A stretch of 64,000 nucleotides of DNA from assembly GCA_964602595.1 (NCBI GenBank), contig CAZRRO010000007.1, positions 124,001-188,000 of the forward strand, given 5' to 3'. This DNA comes from CAIWAH01 sp964602595 (GTDB lineage: Bacteria > Verrucomicrobiota > Verrucomicrobiia > Limisphaerales > UBA9464). Each line of letters starts with the position of its first letter. Within the stretch, counting starts at the first letter, position 1. The position numbers were made by a program, and so were the translations under genes. Positions 56,256-64,000 of the stretch are shown here, piece by piece. The notes below the pieces were generated by a model. The model worked only from the letters and a program-made list of their open reading frames with translations, was not told the origin of the DNA and ran no database searches.

Positions 56256-57926
56256 CTAGGACGCCTGTTTTCCCCGCAGCAATTCCTCGGCGTGGCGGCG
56301 GGACGCTTCGGTGGCGCCGCCGAGCATGCGCGACAGCTCCTCGATGCGTTGCGGCGGATCGAGCAGGGCCATGCGCGACTCGGTCCGTCCCCCGACCACC
56401 GACTTGGAAACGACATAGTGGGTGTCGGCGGCCGCGGCGACCGGCGCGAGGTGGGTGATGCACAGGACCTGATGCTGCTGGGCGATCTGCCTCATCTTTT
56501 GCCCCACGGCCCGGGCCGTTTCGCCGCCGACATTGGCGTCCACCTCATCGAAGACGAGCACGGGAACCTCGTCTTCGGCCGCCAAGACGGTCTTCAAGGC
56601 CAGCATGACCCGAGCGAGTTCGCCGCTGGAGGCAATCGCCCGGAGGGAACGGGCGGGTTCGCCGGGATTGGGGGCGAATTGGAACTCGCACGCATCGGCC
56701 CCGGTGGCCGATACCTCAGGCAAAGAGGCCAAGGTCACGGTGAAGGCGCTTTGGGGAAAGCCGAGCTGGGCGAGTTCCTTGGCGACGGCCTTGGCCAACT
56801 TCGGAATCAGTTTTCGCCGGGCTGCCGACAAGGATTGTGCGGCGGTCGCCAGCTCGGATTCGAGCCGCCGCAGTTCCGCGTTGAGGCGGGCGACTTCGGC
56901 ATCCCTCCCCTCCAGGGCCTGCAACTTGTCCCGTGCCTCTTCCCCGAATGCGATCACGTCGACCAACGTTGGGCCGTATTTCCGCTTCAGCGTGTGCAAC
57001 TGGTTCAGGCGCTCTTCGAGCTCCCGCAGGCGTGCCGGATCGAGGTCAATCTTGTCCAAGTAGCGCGATAGATCCGCCTGGAGATCGCGCAGGAGCGAGA
57101 CCGCTTGCCCGTGGGTCACCGAATACTCGGCAGCGTTCGGGTCAATCCGTTGAAGTTCGTGCAGGACTCGCCCGACGGCCCCAAGCGGAGCCATGGCTGC
57201 GTCGTCGCCGTCGCCCAAGCCCGCCAACGCCGTCTCGGTGAGTTCGAGCAGCCGGGCGGCATTGCTGGCCCGCTGGAACTCGGCTTCGACACGCGATTCT
57301 TCTTCGGGACTCAGGCGAGCTTCGGTGATCTCACTGGTTTGGAAACGGAGCAGATCGAATTGTTGGGCATATGTGCGCTCATCGACGATCAGTCCGGCCT
57401 TGGTCGATTCAAGCGCGCTCCGGTTCCGGACCAATTCCGCGATGGCTTCCAGCGCGGAATTGAGTCCGCCGAATGCGTCGAGGATCGCGAGCTGCCGGGC
57501 CGGTTGCAGCAACGACTGGTGTTCATGCGGACCGTGGAGGTCGACCAGCCATTCACCGAGTTTGGCCAAGGTGGAAAGCGCGGTGGGGGAGCCGTTGACG
57601 AACTGTCGATTGGTCCCGGCCAGGGAAAACGACCGCTTGATCACGAGCTGACCGTCTTCGCCGGGCTCAAGTCCGTGGTCGGAAAAGAAATCTGCCAGCG
57701 GCGCTCGTAGACCACGGACATCGAAGACGGCCTCGACCGTGCAGGAATCCGCCCCGGTGCGAATGGCGGTGCGATCGGCCCGCTGGCCCAGGACCAAGTT
57801 CAGGGCTCCGAGGATGACGGACTTGCCCGCGCCGGTCTCACCGGAAATCGCGATAAAGCCTGCTCCAAGCTCCAGCGTGAGGTCGGCCACGAGGGCGAGG
57901 TTCCTGATTCGCAGCGTGGTCAGCAT
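56256..57926 (-). CDS. recN: DNA repair protein RecN
   Basis: A 556-residue SMC-like ATPase for double-strand break repair. Walker A is SGETGAGKSVILGALNLVLG at about residue 29, a long coiled coil occupies the centre, and the C-terminal signature (SSGELARVMLALK) with Walker B VPVLVFDEVDANVGG and CITHLAPVAAAAD completes the head. Length is normal. Downstream, on the same strand, 119 bp separate it from rseP. Confidence 0.96.
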   Translation of the reverse strand: MLTTLRIRNLALVADLTLELGAGFIAISGETGAGKSVILGALNLVLGQRADRTAIRTGADSCTVEAVFDVRGLRAPLADFFSDHGLEPGEDGQLVIKRSFSLAGTNRQFVNGSPTALSTLAKLGEWLVDLHGPHEHQSLLQPARQLAILDAFGGLNSALEAIAELVRNRSALESTKAGLIVDERTYAQQFDLLRFQTSEITEARLSPEEESRVEAEFQRASNAARLLELTETALAGLGDGDDAAMAPLGAVGRVLHELQRIDPNAAEYSVTHGQAVSLLRDLQADLSRYLDKIDLDPARLRELEERLNQLHTLKRKYGPTLVDVIAFGEEARDKLQALEGRDAEVARLNAELRRLESELATAAQSLSAARRKLIPKLAKAVAKELAQLGFPQSAFTVTLASLPEVSATGADACEFQFAPNPGEPARSLRAIASSGELARVMLALKTVLAAEDEVPVLVFDEVDANVGGETARAVGQKMRQIAQQHQVLCITHLAPVAAAADTHYVVSKSVVGGRTESRMALLDPPQRIEELSRMLGGATEASRRHAEELLRGKQAS

Positions 57927-58148
57927 TGGCGCCGGTGATTTCCGGATTCCGGGGCAGAATTGCCAACATGTTTTTCCGCGGAAGAAGGTTTGGGACGTGG
58001 AATTCCGTCCATAGGGGCGGGATGTAACCCTTCAAGTCGGTGGCCACGCCCATTTTGCCGTCAAGGCCTGCAATTCGCTTGGCCGCCGGGCTTTGCCCTT
58101 GCTCCGAAGGGGGCTCCGAGTAGGGTCAATTCCGCACCGCTCTTCGGT

Positions 58149-58164
58149 CCACCCGTGTGGGTGG
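58149..58164. other. Small hairpin upstream of prs
   Basis: CCACCC and GGGTGG form a 6-bp stem with a GTGT loop about 45 bp before the prs start in a 280-bp divergent region with recN. It has no T run. A structured leader or chance are both possible. Confidence 0.25.
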
Positions 58165-58206
58165 CCGTTTGGCATTCGCAGGGTCATCCGTTTCCGTCTA
58201 GCGTCC

Positions 58207-59151
58207 GTGAAGATATTCTCTGGCAACGCCAATCCGCAGCTTGCGAAGGCAATTTGCGAGTCCATCCAGATGCCCTTGGGGCAATGCACCGTCAGCACCT
58301 TTCCCGACGGGGAAACCTTCGTGAAAATCGACGAGAACGTGCGCGGTCACGACGTGTTCGTGCTGCAAAGCACGAGCCCGCCGACCAACCACCATCTGAT
58401 GGAAATGTTCATCATGATGGATGCGTTGCGCCGTTCGAGTGCGAGCCGGATCACCGCCGTGATTCCGTTCTACGGATACGCCCGCCAAGATCGGAAAGAC
58501 CAGCCGCGGGTGCCAATCACCGCCAAACTGGTGGCAAACCTGCTAGTGGCCGCTGGCGCCAACCGGGTCCTGACGATGGACCTGCACGCCCAGCAGATTC
58601 AGGGATTCTTCGACATTCCGGTGGACCATCTTTATGCGGCCCCAGTGATTTACGAATACCTCCACCACCGCAAGCTGCAGAACCTCGTGGTGGTCAGCCC
58701 CGACGTCGGCGGCCTCAAGATGGCCTACGCCTATGCCCAGCAGTTGGATGCGGAACTCGCCATTGTCGCGAAGCGGAGGAAGAGTCCCACGGAAACCGAG
58801 GCCACGGCGGTCATCGGTGACATTGCGGGCAAGAATGTCCTGATCGTGGACGATCTGACGGAAACCGCCGGCACGCTGACGAGTGCGGCGGCCCTCCTGA
58901 AGGAGCGGGGGGCGGAGAAGATCATGGCCTGCGTCTCCCACGCCTTGCTCAATGACTTGGGGGTGGAGCGATTGCGGAAATCGTCTATTGACGAACTGAT
59001 CACGACCGATACCGTCGCCCGCTCTGCGATTCCGGGGATCAATATAACGACCCTGTCAGTGGCCGGGCTTCTGGGTGAGGCGATTAAGCGAATTCACCAG
59101 AATTCCAGCGTGACATCGCTGTTCGAGTTTAAGGGCGGACGGACTAGCTAG
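58207..59151 (+). CDS. prs: Ribose-phosphate pyrophosphokinase
   Basis: A 314-residue class I enzyme that makes PRPP from ribose 5-phosphate and ATP. Motifs are FPDGETFVKIDENVRG, the pyrophosphate loop YGYARQDRKD, MDLHAQQIQGFFD, VVSPDVGGLKMA and the PRPP loop LIVDDLTETAGTL. The start is GTG 58207; longer in-frame sequence upstream lacks family features. It is the first gene of the block through rplI. Confidence 0.97.
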   Translation: MKIFSGNANPQLAKAICESIQMPLGQCTVSTFPDGETFVKIDENVRGHDVFVLQSTSPPTNHHLMEMFIMMDALRRSSASRITAVIPFYGYARQDRKDQPRVPITAKLVANLLVAAGANRVLTMDLHAQQIQGFFDIPVDHLYAAPVIYEYLHHRKLQNLVVVSPDVGGLKMAYAYAQQLDAELAIVAKRRKSPTETEATAVIGDIAGKNVLIVDDLTETAGTLTSAAALLKERGAEKIMACVSHALLNDLGVERLRKSSIDELITTDTVARSAIPGINITTLSVAGLLGEAIKRIHQNSSVTSLFEFKGGRTS

Positions 59152-59178
59152 GCTGGGCGTCGGCAGATACGACAAAAA

Positions 59179-59868
59179 ATGAAATCGGTAGCACTTAAGG
59201 CGCATCCGCGCACGCTGTCCCGGCGTAAGGGAGCCAAGGCTGTTCGCGCCAGCGGACGCATTCCCGCGGTCATCTACGGGAAGCACAACCCCCCGCAAAA
59301 CTTGGAAGTCGACGTGAAGGAGTTCGATGAACTCGTTCACCGCGCCCACACCGAGGTTATTCTGGTAGATCTGGCCATCGGCGGGGACGCCAATGGTTCT
59401 CGTCTGGCGATCGTCCAGGACGTTCAGCATCACCCACTCTACGACACCACCCTCCACATCGATTTCCACGAGGTTAAGGCCGATGAATTGGTCACCATGG
59501 AGATTCCGGTGGAGTCGGTCGGGACCCCTGACGGGGTGAAGAACGGTGGCGGCACCTTGGAACACGTCCGTTTCAAGCTGAAGATTCGTGCCCTGCCCGG
59601 CAATTTGCCCGAGCAGATCACCGTTGATGTCTCCGCCTTGAAGGTTGGGCAGACGCTGCACATCGGCGAGATCGTCGCCCCGGAAGGCGTTGAGCTGATG
59701 GGTGACAAGAAGATCCCCGTGTTCGCTGTGGCTGCCCCGGTGGCGGAAGTTGCGGAGACTACGGATGCGGCGGCTCCCGCGGCGGCGGATGCCAAACAGC
59801 CGGAGATGATCAAGGAGAAGAAGGCAGACGAGGCGGCTGCTCCTAAGGCGGCTGAGAAGAAGAAATAG
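59179..59868 (+). CDS. rplY: 50S ribosomal protein L25 (CTC/TL5 long form)
   Basis: A 229-residue 5S rRNA-binding protein. The L25 N-domain spans about 1-95 (RKGAKAVRASGRIPAVIYGK), followed by the beta-barrel C-domain of the CTC form (VDVSALKVGQTLHIGEI). The last about 42 residues are a low-complexity tail rich in Ala, Glu and Lys. Relatives usually end much nearer the barrel. It follows prs by 27 bp. Confidence 0.96.
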   Translation: MKSVALKAHPRTLSRRKGAKAVRASGRIPAVIYGKHNPPQNLEVDVKEFDELVHRAHTEVILVDLAIGGDANGSRLAIVQDVQHHPLYDTTLHIDFHEVKADELVTMEIPVESVGTPDGVKNGGGTLEHVRFKLKIRALPGNLPEQITVDVSALKVGQTLHIGEIVAPEGVELMGDKKIPVFAVAAPVAEVAETTDAAAPAAADAKQPEMIKEKKADEAAAPKAAEKKK

Positions 59869-59891
59869 GTTTTTGCGGGCGGTGAGAGCTC

Positions 59892-60542
59892 ATGGCTCCC
59901 ACCGCCTTTGCTGTCTTGAGCGCCCTGAGATTAGTTGTCGGATTGGGCAATCCCGGAGTGGAGTATCAGGACACGCGGCACAACGCCGGGTTCATGGTGG
60001 TGGAACGGTTGGCGGCCAAGGCAAGGGCTGATTGGCGTCGGGAGAAAAAGTTCTTTGCAGAGGTGGCTGAGTTCCAAGGCACCAAGGTGAAGTGGTTGCT
60101 GGCGAAGCCGCAAACCTACATGAATCTCAGCGGAGACAGTGTGGGCCAATTGGTGAAGTTCTTTCGGATTCAGTTGCCTGACGTGCTGGTGGTGACCGAT
60201 GACGCTGATCTTCCCCTTGGAGCGATCAGGTTGAAGGCCGAGGGAGGTTCCGGCGGACATCATGGCCTTGAGTCGGTGGAGTTGGCATTGGGTAGCAAAG
60301 GCTACGCCCGGTTGAAACTTGGCATCGCAAGGCCGAGTCATGAAACCCGGAACATAGCCGGTCATGTGTTGGGCCGGTTTGCGGCGGACGAGCGCCAAGT
60401 GTTGGAGTTGGTGCTCGGGCGGGCAGTCGAGCAGGCGGAATGCTGGGGAAACGACGGAATCGCCAAGGCGATGAACAGATTTAACGGGTCGGTGAAGCCG
60501 GCCCAAGAAGGTTTGACTAACGCAGAAAGGAAAACGCAGTGA
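59892..60542 (+). CDS. pth: Peptidyl-tRNA hydrolase
   Basis: A 216-residue enzyme that releases peptides from tRNA after drop-off. The catalytic His is H30 in DTRHNAGFMVV; KPQTYMNLSGDSVG and the GGSGGHHGLESV loop are family signatures. A good ribosome binding site (GGTGAG) precedes ATG 59892. Its end overlaps rpsF by 4 bp (GTGA), so both are coupled. The C-terminal tail after GRFAADERQ is longer than in E. coli. Confidence 0.96.
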   Translation: MAPTAFAVLSALRLVVGLGNPGVEYQDTRHNAGFMVVERLAAKARADWRREKKFFAEVAEFQGTKVKWLLAKPQTYMNLSGDSVGQLVKFFRIQLPDVLVVTDDADLPLGAIRLKAEGGSGGHHGLESVELALGSKGYARLKLGIARPSHETRNIAGHVLGRFAADERQVLELVLGRAVEQAECWGNDGIAKAMNRFNGSVKPAQEGLTNAERKTQ

Positions 60543-60844
60543 AACGATACGAAGGTTTGTTTATTTTGGACCTCACCGGCAAGGAAGAGGGCGTCAACGA
60601 TGCCGTCGAGAAGGTGAAGTCGATCATCACCGACTCCGGTGCCACGGTTGAAACGGTCCAGAAGATGGACAAAAAGCCGTTTGCCCGCGTGACGGACAAG
60701 GACTTTTCCTCCGGCTACTACGTTAACTTCATTTTCGAGATCGCCCCCTCTGCGGTGGCGGGCCTGCGGGACAAGTTCCGCTTGGTCGACGAAGTTTACC
60801 GGGTCTCGATCAAGCACGCATCCGCGCCCACGATCGCGAATTAA
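60539..60844 (+). CDS. rpsF: 30S ribosomal protein S6
   Basis: A 101-residue protein that binds 16S rRNA together with S18. The fold signature KRYEGLFILDLTG and the FIFEIAPSAVAGLRDKF region are clear. The start is GTG 60539 with an AAAGGA ribosome binding site. The tail beyond the S6 fold is short. Its usual partner S18 (rpsR) is not encoded in this cluster. Confidence 0.96.
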   Translation: MKRYEGLFILDLTGKEEGVNDAVEKVKSIITDSGATVETVQKMDKKPFARVTDKDFSSGYYVNFIFEIAPSAVAGLRDKFRLVDEVYRVSIKHASAPTIAN

Positions 60845-60874
60845 CTCGGTTCGGCCGCGAAACGACCGCTTGCC

Positions 60875-61333
60875 ATGGCCAGTTACAACAAAGTTGTCCT
60901 GCTGGGGAACCTGACAAGGGACCCGGAGTTGCGCTACACGCCCAAGGGTTCGGCGGTGGCGCGACTTGGGTTGGCGGTCAATCGGTCCTACAAGACCGAG
61001 TCTGGAGAGACGATGGAGGAAGTTACCTTCATCGACATTGATGCTTGGGGAAAGCAGGCCGAGCTGATCGCGCAGTATCTGCGCAAGGGCAACCCGTTGT
61101 TCGTCGAGGGCCGCCTGAAGTTGGATCAGTGGGACGACAAGAACAGCGGCCAAAAGGTCAGCAAGCTGCGCGTCGTCATGGAGAACTTCCAGTTCATTGG
61201 CGGCCGTGCCGAGAGTGGCGGTGGGGCACCGCCGGCACCCGCCCGCCCGGCCCGGCCGCAGTCGAATCCGACTTCGGCCCCGAGCTCGCCTGAATCCGAC
61301 GGCCCCCCTCCGGACGACGATGTTCCGTTTTGA
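60875..61333 (+). CDS. ssb: Single-stranded DNA-binding protein
   Basis: A 152-residue protein. The OB-fold runs about 1-110 (YNKVVLLGNLTRDPELRYTPKGSAVARLGLAVNR), and a Pro/Ala-rich linker ends in the acidic tail DDDVPF, which recruits repair and replication partners. It lies between rpsF and rplI as in many bacteria. Confidence 0.96.
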   Translation: MASYNKVVLLGNLTRDPELRYTPKGSAVARLGLAVNRSYKTESGETMEEVTFIDIDAWGKQAELIAQYLRKGNPLFVEGRLKLDQWDDKNSGQKVSKLRVVMENFQFIGGRAESGGGAPPAPARPARPQSNPTSAPSSPESDGPPPDDDVPF

Positions 61334-61380
61334 TCCTTGTCCCTGTATTTTTCGTTAGAATTTCAGCAAATCTTTTACGT

Positions 61381-61995
61381 ATGGCCAAAACCGAAGTCAT
61401 CCTTATCAAGAACGTGGTCGGGCTCGGCGGCGAGACCGATCAGGTCGCCGTTGCCGCCGGCTACGCCCGCAATTATCTGATTCCGCAGGGACTTGCCGTC
61501 CCGGTTTCGAGCGGCAACCGGAAGTGGTTGGACAACCTCAAGAAGCGTCGGGCTGACCGTGAGGCCCATGAACTCAACACGATGGCCGAGCTCGGCAAGA
61601 GCCTCGCTAAGGTCACCGTCACGATTTCGGTCAAGACCGGCGAGGATGGCAAACTGTTCGGCTCCGTGACCAATGGATCCATTTCGGACGCCTTGAAGAC
61701 CCAATTGGACGTGGCTCTCGACAAGAAGAAGATCCACTTGGAGAAGGCGATTCATACGCTGGGCGAATTCGAGGTCGAACTCCGGCTTCATCCCGAAGTG
61801 CAATGCACCCTCAAGGTGGTCGTGAAGAGCAGCAATCCGCTTCCCGAACCGTCGGCTGCGGATGCCAAGGGTGAAGTTGCGGCCAAGTCGGAAAAACGCG
61901 GCCGCCGCGTCGCCGCCGGTGAAAATCCAGGCAAGGTCGCGGATGCGGAGAAGTCCGAGAAACCGGCCAAGGAAAAGAAATCGGCCAAGGCCTGA
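61381..61995 (+). CDS. rplI: 50S ribosomal protein L9
   Basis: A 204-residue protein. The N-domain has MAKTEVILIKNVVGLGGETD and AAGYARNYLIPQGLAV, the connecting helix follows, and the C-domain ends about residue 150. The last about 50 residues form a tail rich in Lys, Glu, Ala and Ser that most L9 proteins lack. No clear ribosome binding site precedes ATG 61381. A strong terminator follows. Confidence 0.96.
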   Translation: MAKTEVILIKNVVGLGGETDQVAVAAGYARNYLIPQGLAVPVSSGNRKWLDNLKKRRADREAHELNTMAELGKSLAKVTVTISVKTGEDGKLFGSVTNGSISDALKTQLDVALDKKKIHLEKAIHTLGEFEVELRLHPEVQCTLKVVVKSSNPLPEPSAADAKGEVAAKSEKRGRRVAAGENPGKVADAEKSEKPAKEKKSAKA

Positions 61996-62014
61996 TCATT
62001 TACTAAAATCACCG

Positions 62015-62045
62015 AAAGGCCGGACCATTAGGTCCGGCCTTTTGT
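62015..62045. terminator. Bidirectional intrinsic terminator between rplI and the DUF4190 gene
   Basis: AAAGGCCGGACC and GGTCCGGCCTTT form a 12-bp perfect stem around an ATTA loop. Each arm ends in A or T runs, so the element works for both converging genes. It marks the end of the prs-rplI block. Confidence 0.85.
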
Positions 62046-62056
62046 ATTTCGAGGCG

Positions 62057-62671
62057 TCACTGAGGCTTAATGACGCGGCCACCGCTCAGGTGGACCGAAC
62101 CGTCGCCCCACCACTCGTGGCCGTGAACCGGGCAACGCATCACCGCCCGCTGCTGATTATCCTCCTCGGTGCCGTTCGGCTGAAGCAGTTCGAAACTGAT
62201 GTTGTTTGCCGACGTGTTCGACCAGTTCGTGGCCGCGGACCGGTTGGTATCCCCGCTACACCAAAGTTTCTCGGGTCGCTTCAACAAGGACTTCAACTCT
62301 AGGAGGCGTTCCGGATAGACGCCGTGATCGATGGCGTGAACTTGCATCGCCCGTCCCACCGCCATCAGGTTGCCGACACACATCCCGGTTCCCACCTGTT
62401 TTTTGATTTCCCTGCCGGCGGCCCTTGCCACCACGACATGGATGGTCGTGACCAGGGGCGAAAGGAGGCCGAGAATAAGGCCGGCAGTCGCAATCTTTCG
62501 CCCCCCGAACACCTCCGGTTGACGCTGGATCCGTCGGCGGGCCGTCAACCCGGTCGCCACGGCGGGAATTCCCGAAATGATGCCCAGCAGGAGACTGGAA
62601 ACGCCCAATCCAAGGCTCGTTATCGCCAGTCCGCGTTTGGGATTGGTTGCTGTGATTTTTGGGATGCTCAT
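62057..62671 (-). CDS. DUF4190-type membrane protein with a pseudopilin-like soluble part
   Basis: A 204-residue protein. Two hydrophobic segments near the N-terminus (LGVSSLLLGIISGIPAVATG and IATAGLILGLLSPLVTTI) fit DUF4190. The soluble remainder, LMAVGRAMQVHAIDHGVYPERL through RCPVHGHEWWGDGSVHL, resembles the C-terminal part of PVC pseudopilin-like proteins. ATG 62671 is preferred over an in-frame ATG at 62746. It is on the opposite strand and sits between rplI and dnaB. Confidence 0.7.
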   Translation of the reverse strand: MSIPKITATNPKRGLAITSLGLGVSSLLLGIISGIPAVATGLTARRRIQRQPEVFGGRKIATAGLILGLLSPLVTTIHVVVARAAGREIKKQVGTGMCVGNLMAVGRAMQVHAIDHGVYPERLLELKSLLKRPEKLWCSGDTNRSAATNWSNTSANNISFELLQPNGTEEDNQQRAVMRCPVHGHEWWGDGSVHLSGGRVIKPQ

Positions 62672-62791
62672 GTCCGTTGCTGGGAGTGGTGATGCCCGTT
62701 CGGTGATGCTCGGAATCCTCCCGTAACACCCGCCGGCTGTGAACAAGTTGCGGAGATTCTTTCGGCGCGGTCTCGGCCGAATTTCGTCAGG

Positions 62792-64000
62792 ATGGTCCGG
62801 ATGTTCAACGACTCAGAATCGGCCGCGACCAAAGGAGACGCTCCGGACTTCAAACGGTCGCGCCGGAAGAAGGACGTTTCGGTCGATTTGATGAAGCTGG
62901 ACCGACTGCCCCCGCACTCCCTCGAGGCGGAGCAGGGCGTGTTGGGCTGTGTGCTCCTGTCGCCCAACGAGTCCTTGGGGCTCTGCGTGGACAAGCTCAA
63001 GGGCGGTGCCGAGTCGTTTTATGATCTGCGCCATCAAACACTCTACGAGCTGTTGGTCGAGATGTATGACCGCAAGGACCCTATCGACCTGATCACGGTT
63101 CAGCAGAAACTGAAGGATGCCGGCACGCTCGAAGGGGTGGGTGGCCTGGCATACCTGTCCAACCTGATGGACGCCGTCCCGAGTGCGGCCAACCTGGCGT
63201 ATTACCTCGAAATCATGCGGGAAAAGCATGTGCTGCGACGCATGCTGAAGTCGTGCACCCAGGTCATCGGCCGGGTCCATGAACATCAGGGCGAAGTGGA
63301 TGCCCTGATTGACGAGGTCGAGCGGGACATCCTGAAGATCAGCGAGGAACGTGAGGAGGCGGGTATCCGGGGCATGAAGGACCTCGTCCGGGGGGCTATC
63401 GACCTGATCCAGAGCTACCACGCGCGGGCCGGGGGATTGACGGGGATTGGCACCGGCTTGCCGGATCTCGACAAACTGACCAGCGGTTTGCACGAGGGGG
63501 AAATGATCGTCATCGCGGCCCGGCCTTCCGTGGGCAAGACGTCCTTGGCGATGAACATTGTTGAGCACGTCATCGTGAACGAGGGCCATCCGGTTGGGGT
63601 GTTCAGCCTGGAAATGACCTCCGAATCGCTCGTCATGCGTATGCTGTGCTCCATGGCACGGGTGAACGGACGCGCCATCCGTGACGGCTTCCTGTCCGAG
63701 CAGGATATGCGCAAGCTGACCGGGGCCGCCTCCAAGATGGCCAAGGCGCCGCTCTACATTGACGACACTTCCGGCCTCTCGATCCTCCAGTTGCGGGCGC
63801 GCGCCCGCCGGATGTGGCAGCAGCACGGCATCAAGCTCATCATCATCGACTACCTGCAGCTTCTCCATTCGAGTTCCCGCAAGGCGCAGGACAACCGCCA
63901 GCAAGAGGTGGCCGAAATTTCGTCCGGAGTGAAAGCCTTGGCCAAGGAGTTGAAAGTGCCCGTGATTGTCCTCAGCCAGCTCAACCGCGATGTCGAAAAA
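62792..64000 (+). CDS. dnaB: Replicative DNA helicase DnaB (partial, cut by the right edge)
   Basis: The frame is open from 62792 to the window end (403 residues). The N-terminal domain (LPPHSLEAEQGVLGCVLLSP) is complete, the linker helix follows, and the RecA-like motor begins at about 215 with Walker A ARPSVGKTSLAM (Lys about 249) and Walker B LIIIDYLQLLHSS. Residues near the end (VPVIVLSQLNRDVEK) fit DnaB motif H4. A start at ATG 62801 is equally possible. Confidence 0.97.
   Translation, partial: MVRMFNDSESAATKGDAPDFKRSRRKKDVSVDLMKLDRLPPHSLEAEQGVLGCVLLSPNESLGLCVDKLKGGAESFYDLRHQTLYELLVEMYDRKDPIDLITVQQKLKDAGTLEGVGGLAYLSNLMDAVPSAANLAYYLEIMREKHVLRRMLKSCTQVIGRVHEHQGEVDALIDEVERDILKISEEREEAGIRGMKDLVRGAIDLIQSYHARAGGLTGIGTGLPDLDKLTSGLHEGEMIVIAARPSVGKTSLAMNIVEHVIVNEGHPVGVFSLEMTSESLVMRMLCSMARVNGRAIRDGFLSEQDMRKLTGAASKMAKAPLYIDDTSGLSILQLRARARRMWQQHGIKLIIIDYLQLLHSSSRKAQDNRQQEVAEISSGVKALAKELKVPVIVLSQLNRDVEK

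Noticed and set aside
62813..63904. 363-residue minus-strand frame opposite dnaB
   Set aside because: DnaB motifs are intact on the plus strand and the minus frame has no family features.

Overview
The window looks like ordinary high-GC chromosome from a member of the Verrucomicrobiota, probably the Limisphaerales/Pedosphaera side of the phylum. The pointers are two large PVC-type proteins that pair a beta-propeller with a C-terminal CxxCH cytochrome, two pseudopilin-like proteins with the FTL(V/I)ELLVVIAIIAIL leader typical of PVC bacteria, a zinc-ribbon/kinase/multi-membrane-span Ser/Thr kinase next to an ECF sigma factor, DUF1080 and DUF5069 proteins, and frequent GTG starts with weak ribosome binding sites. 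This placement is an inference from gene content; there is no rRNA gene here to test it.

Layout. 1-4.8 kb: a beta-lactamase-like serine hydrolase cut by the left edge, divergent from gcvP, then a leucine-rich-repeat/zinc-ribbon protein. 4.8-6.8 kb: DUF5069, a flavin-binding oxidase-like protein and a DUF1348 protein in one minus-strand unit, divergent from an HxlR regulator. 6.9-9.9 kb: a membrane-anchored helical protein, a pseudopilin-like protein and an ABC transporter pair, tightly packed. 10-15.6 kb: PIG-L deacetylase, an ECF sigma factor and a 1038-residue Ser/Thr kinase, then a second pseudopilin. 15.6-19.6 kb: a secreted clan-A-like glycosidase divergent from a secreted double-DUF1080 protein (carbohydrate use). 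19.6-30.2 kb: thiG, a GYF-domain membrane protein, a cation/proton antiporter, an RbsD/FucU protein, a methyltransferase, agmatine deiminase, aldehyde dehydrogenase, and a LysR regulator divergent from a ferredoxin-esterase pair. 30.3-39.9 kb: tRNA-Val, DUF2062, the first PVC cytochrome, rsmH, a lipoprotein, icd with a clear terminator, a low-GC membrane protein, corA coupled to a PAS histidine kinase, tRNA-Gly. 39.9-43.8 kb: SBF-like transporter, FMN reductase, Old Yellow Enzyme and its divergent LysR regulator. 43.8-51.4 kb: pheS and pheT separated by a phosphatase-superfamily protein and an acyltransferase, then a 31-residue membrane peptide, an Ada-type repair protein and tRNA-Asn. 51.6-57.9 kb: second PVC cytochrome, rseP, recN. 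58.2-64 kb: a translation/replication block prs-rplY-pth-rpsF-ssb-rplI and dnaB (cut by the right edge), with a small membrane protein inserted before dnaB.

I saw no CRISPR array, phage, integrase, insertion sequence, toxin-antitoxin pair or recognisable defence or biosynthetic cluster. The most unusual points are local arrangements: the split pheS/pheT pair, corA coupled to a soluble histidine kinase behind a 16-bp palindrome, the LRR/zinc-ribbon protein, the pseudopilin-ABC unit, and charged tails on ribosomal proteins L25 and L9. Several start codons are judgement calls and are flagged.
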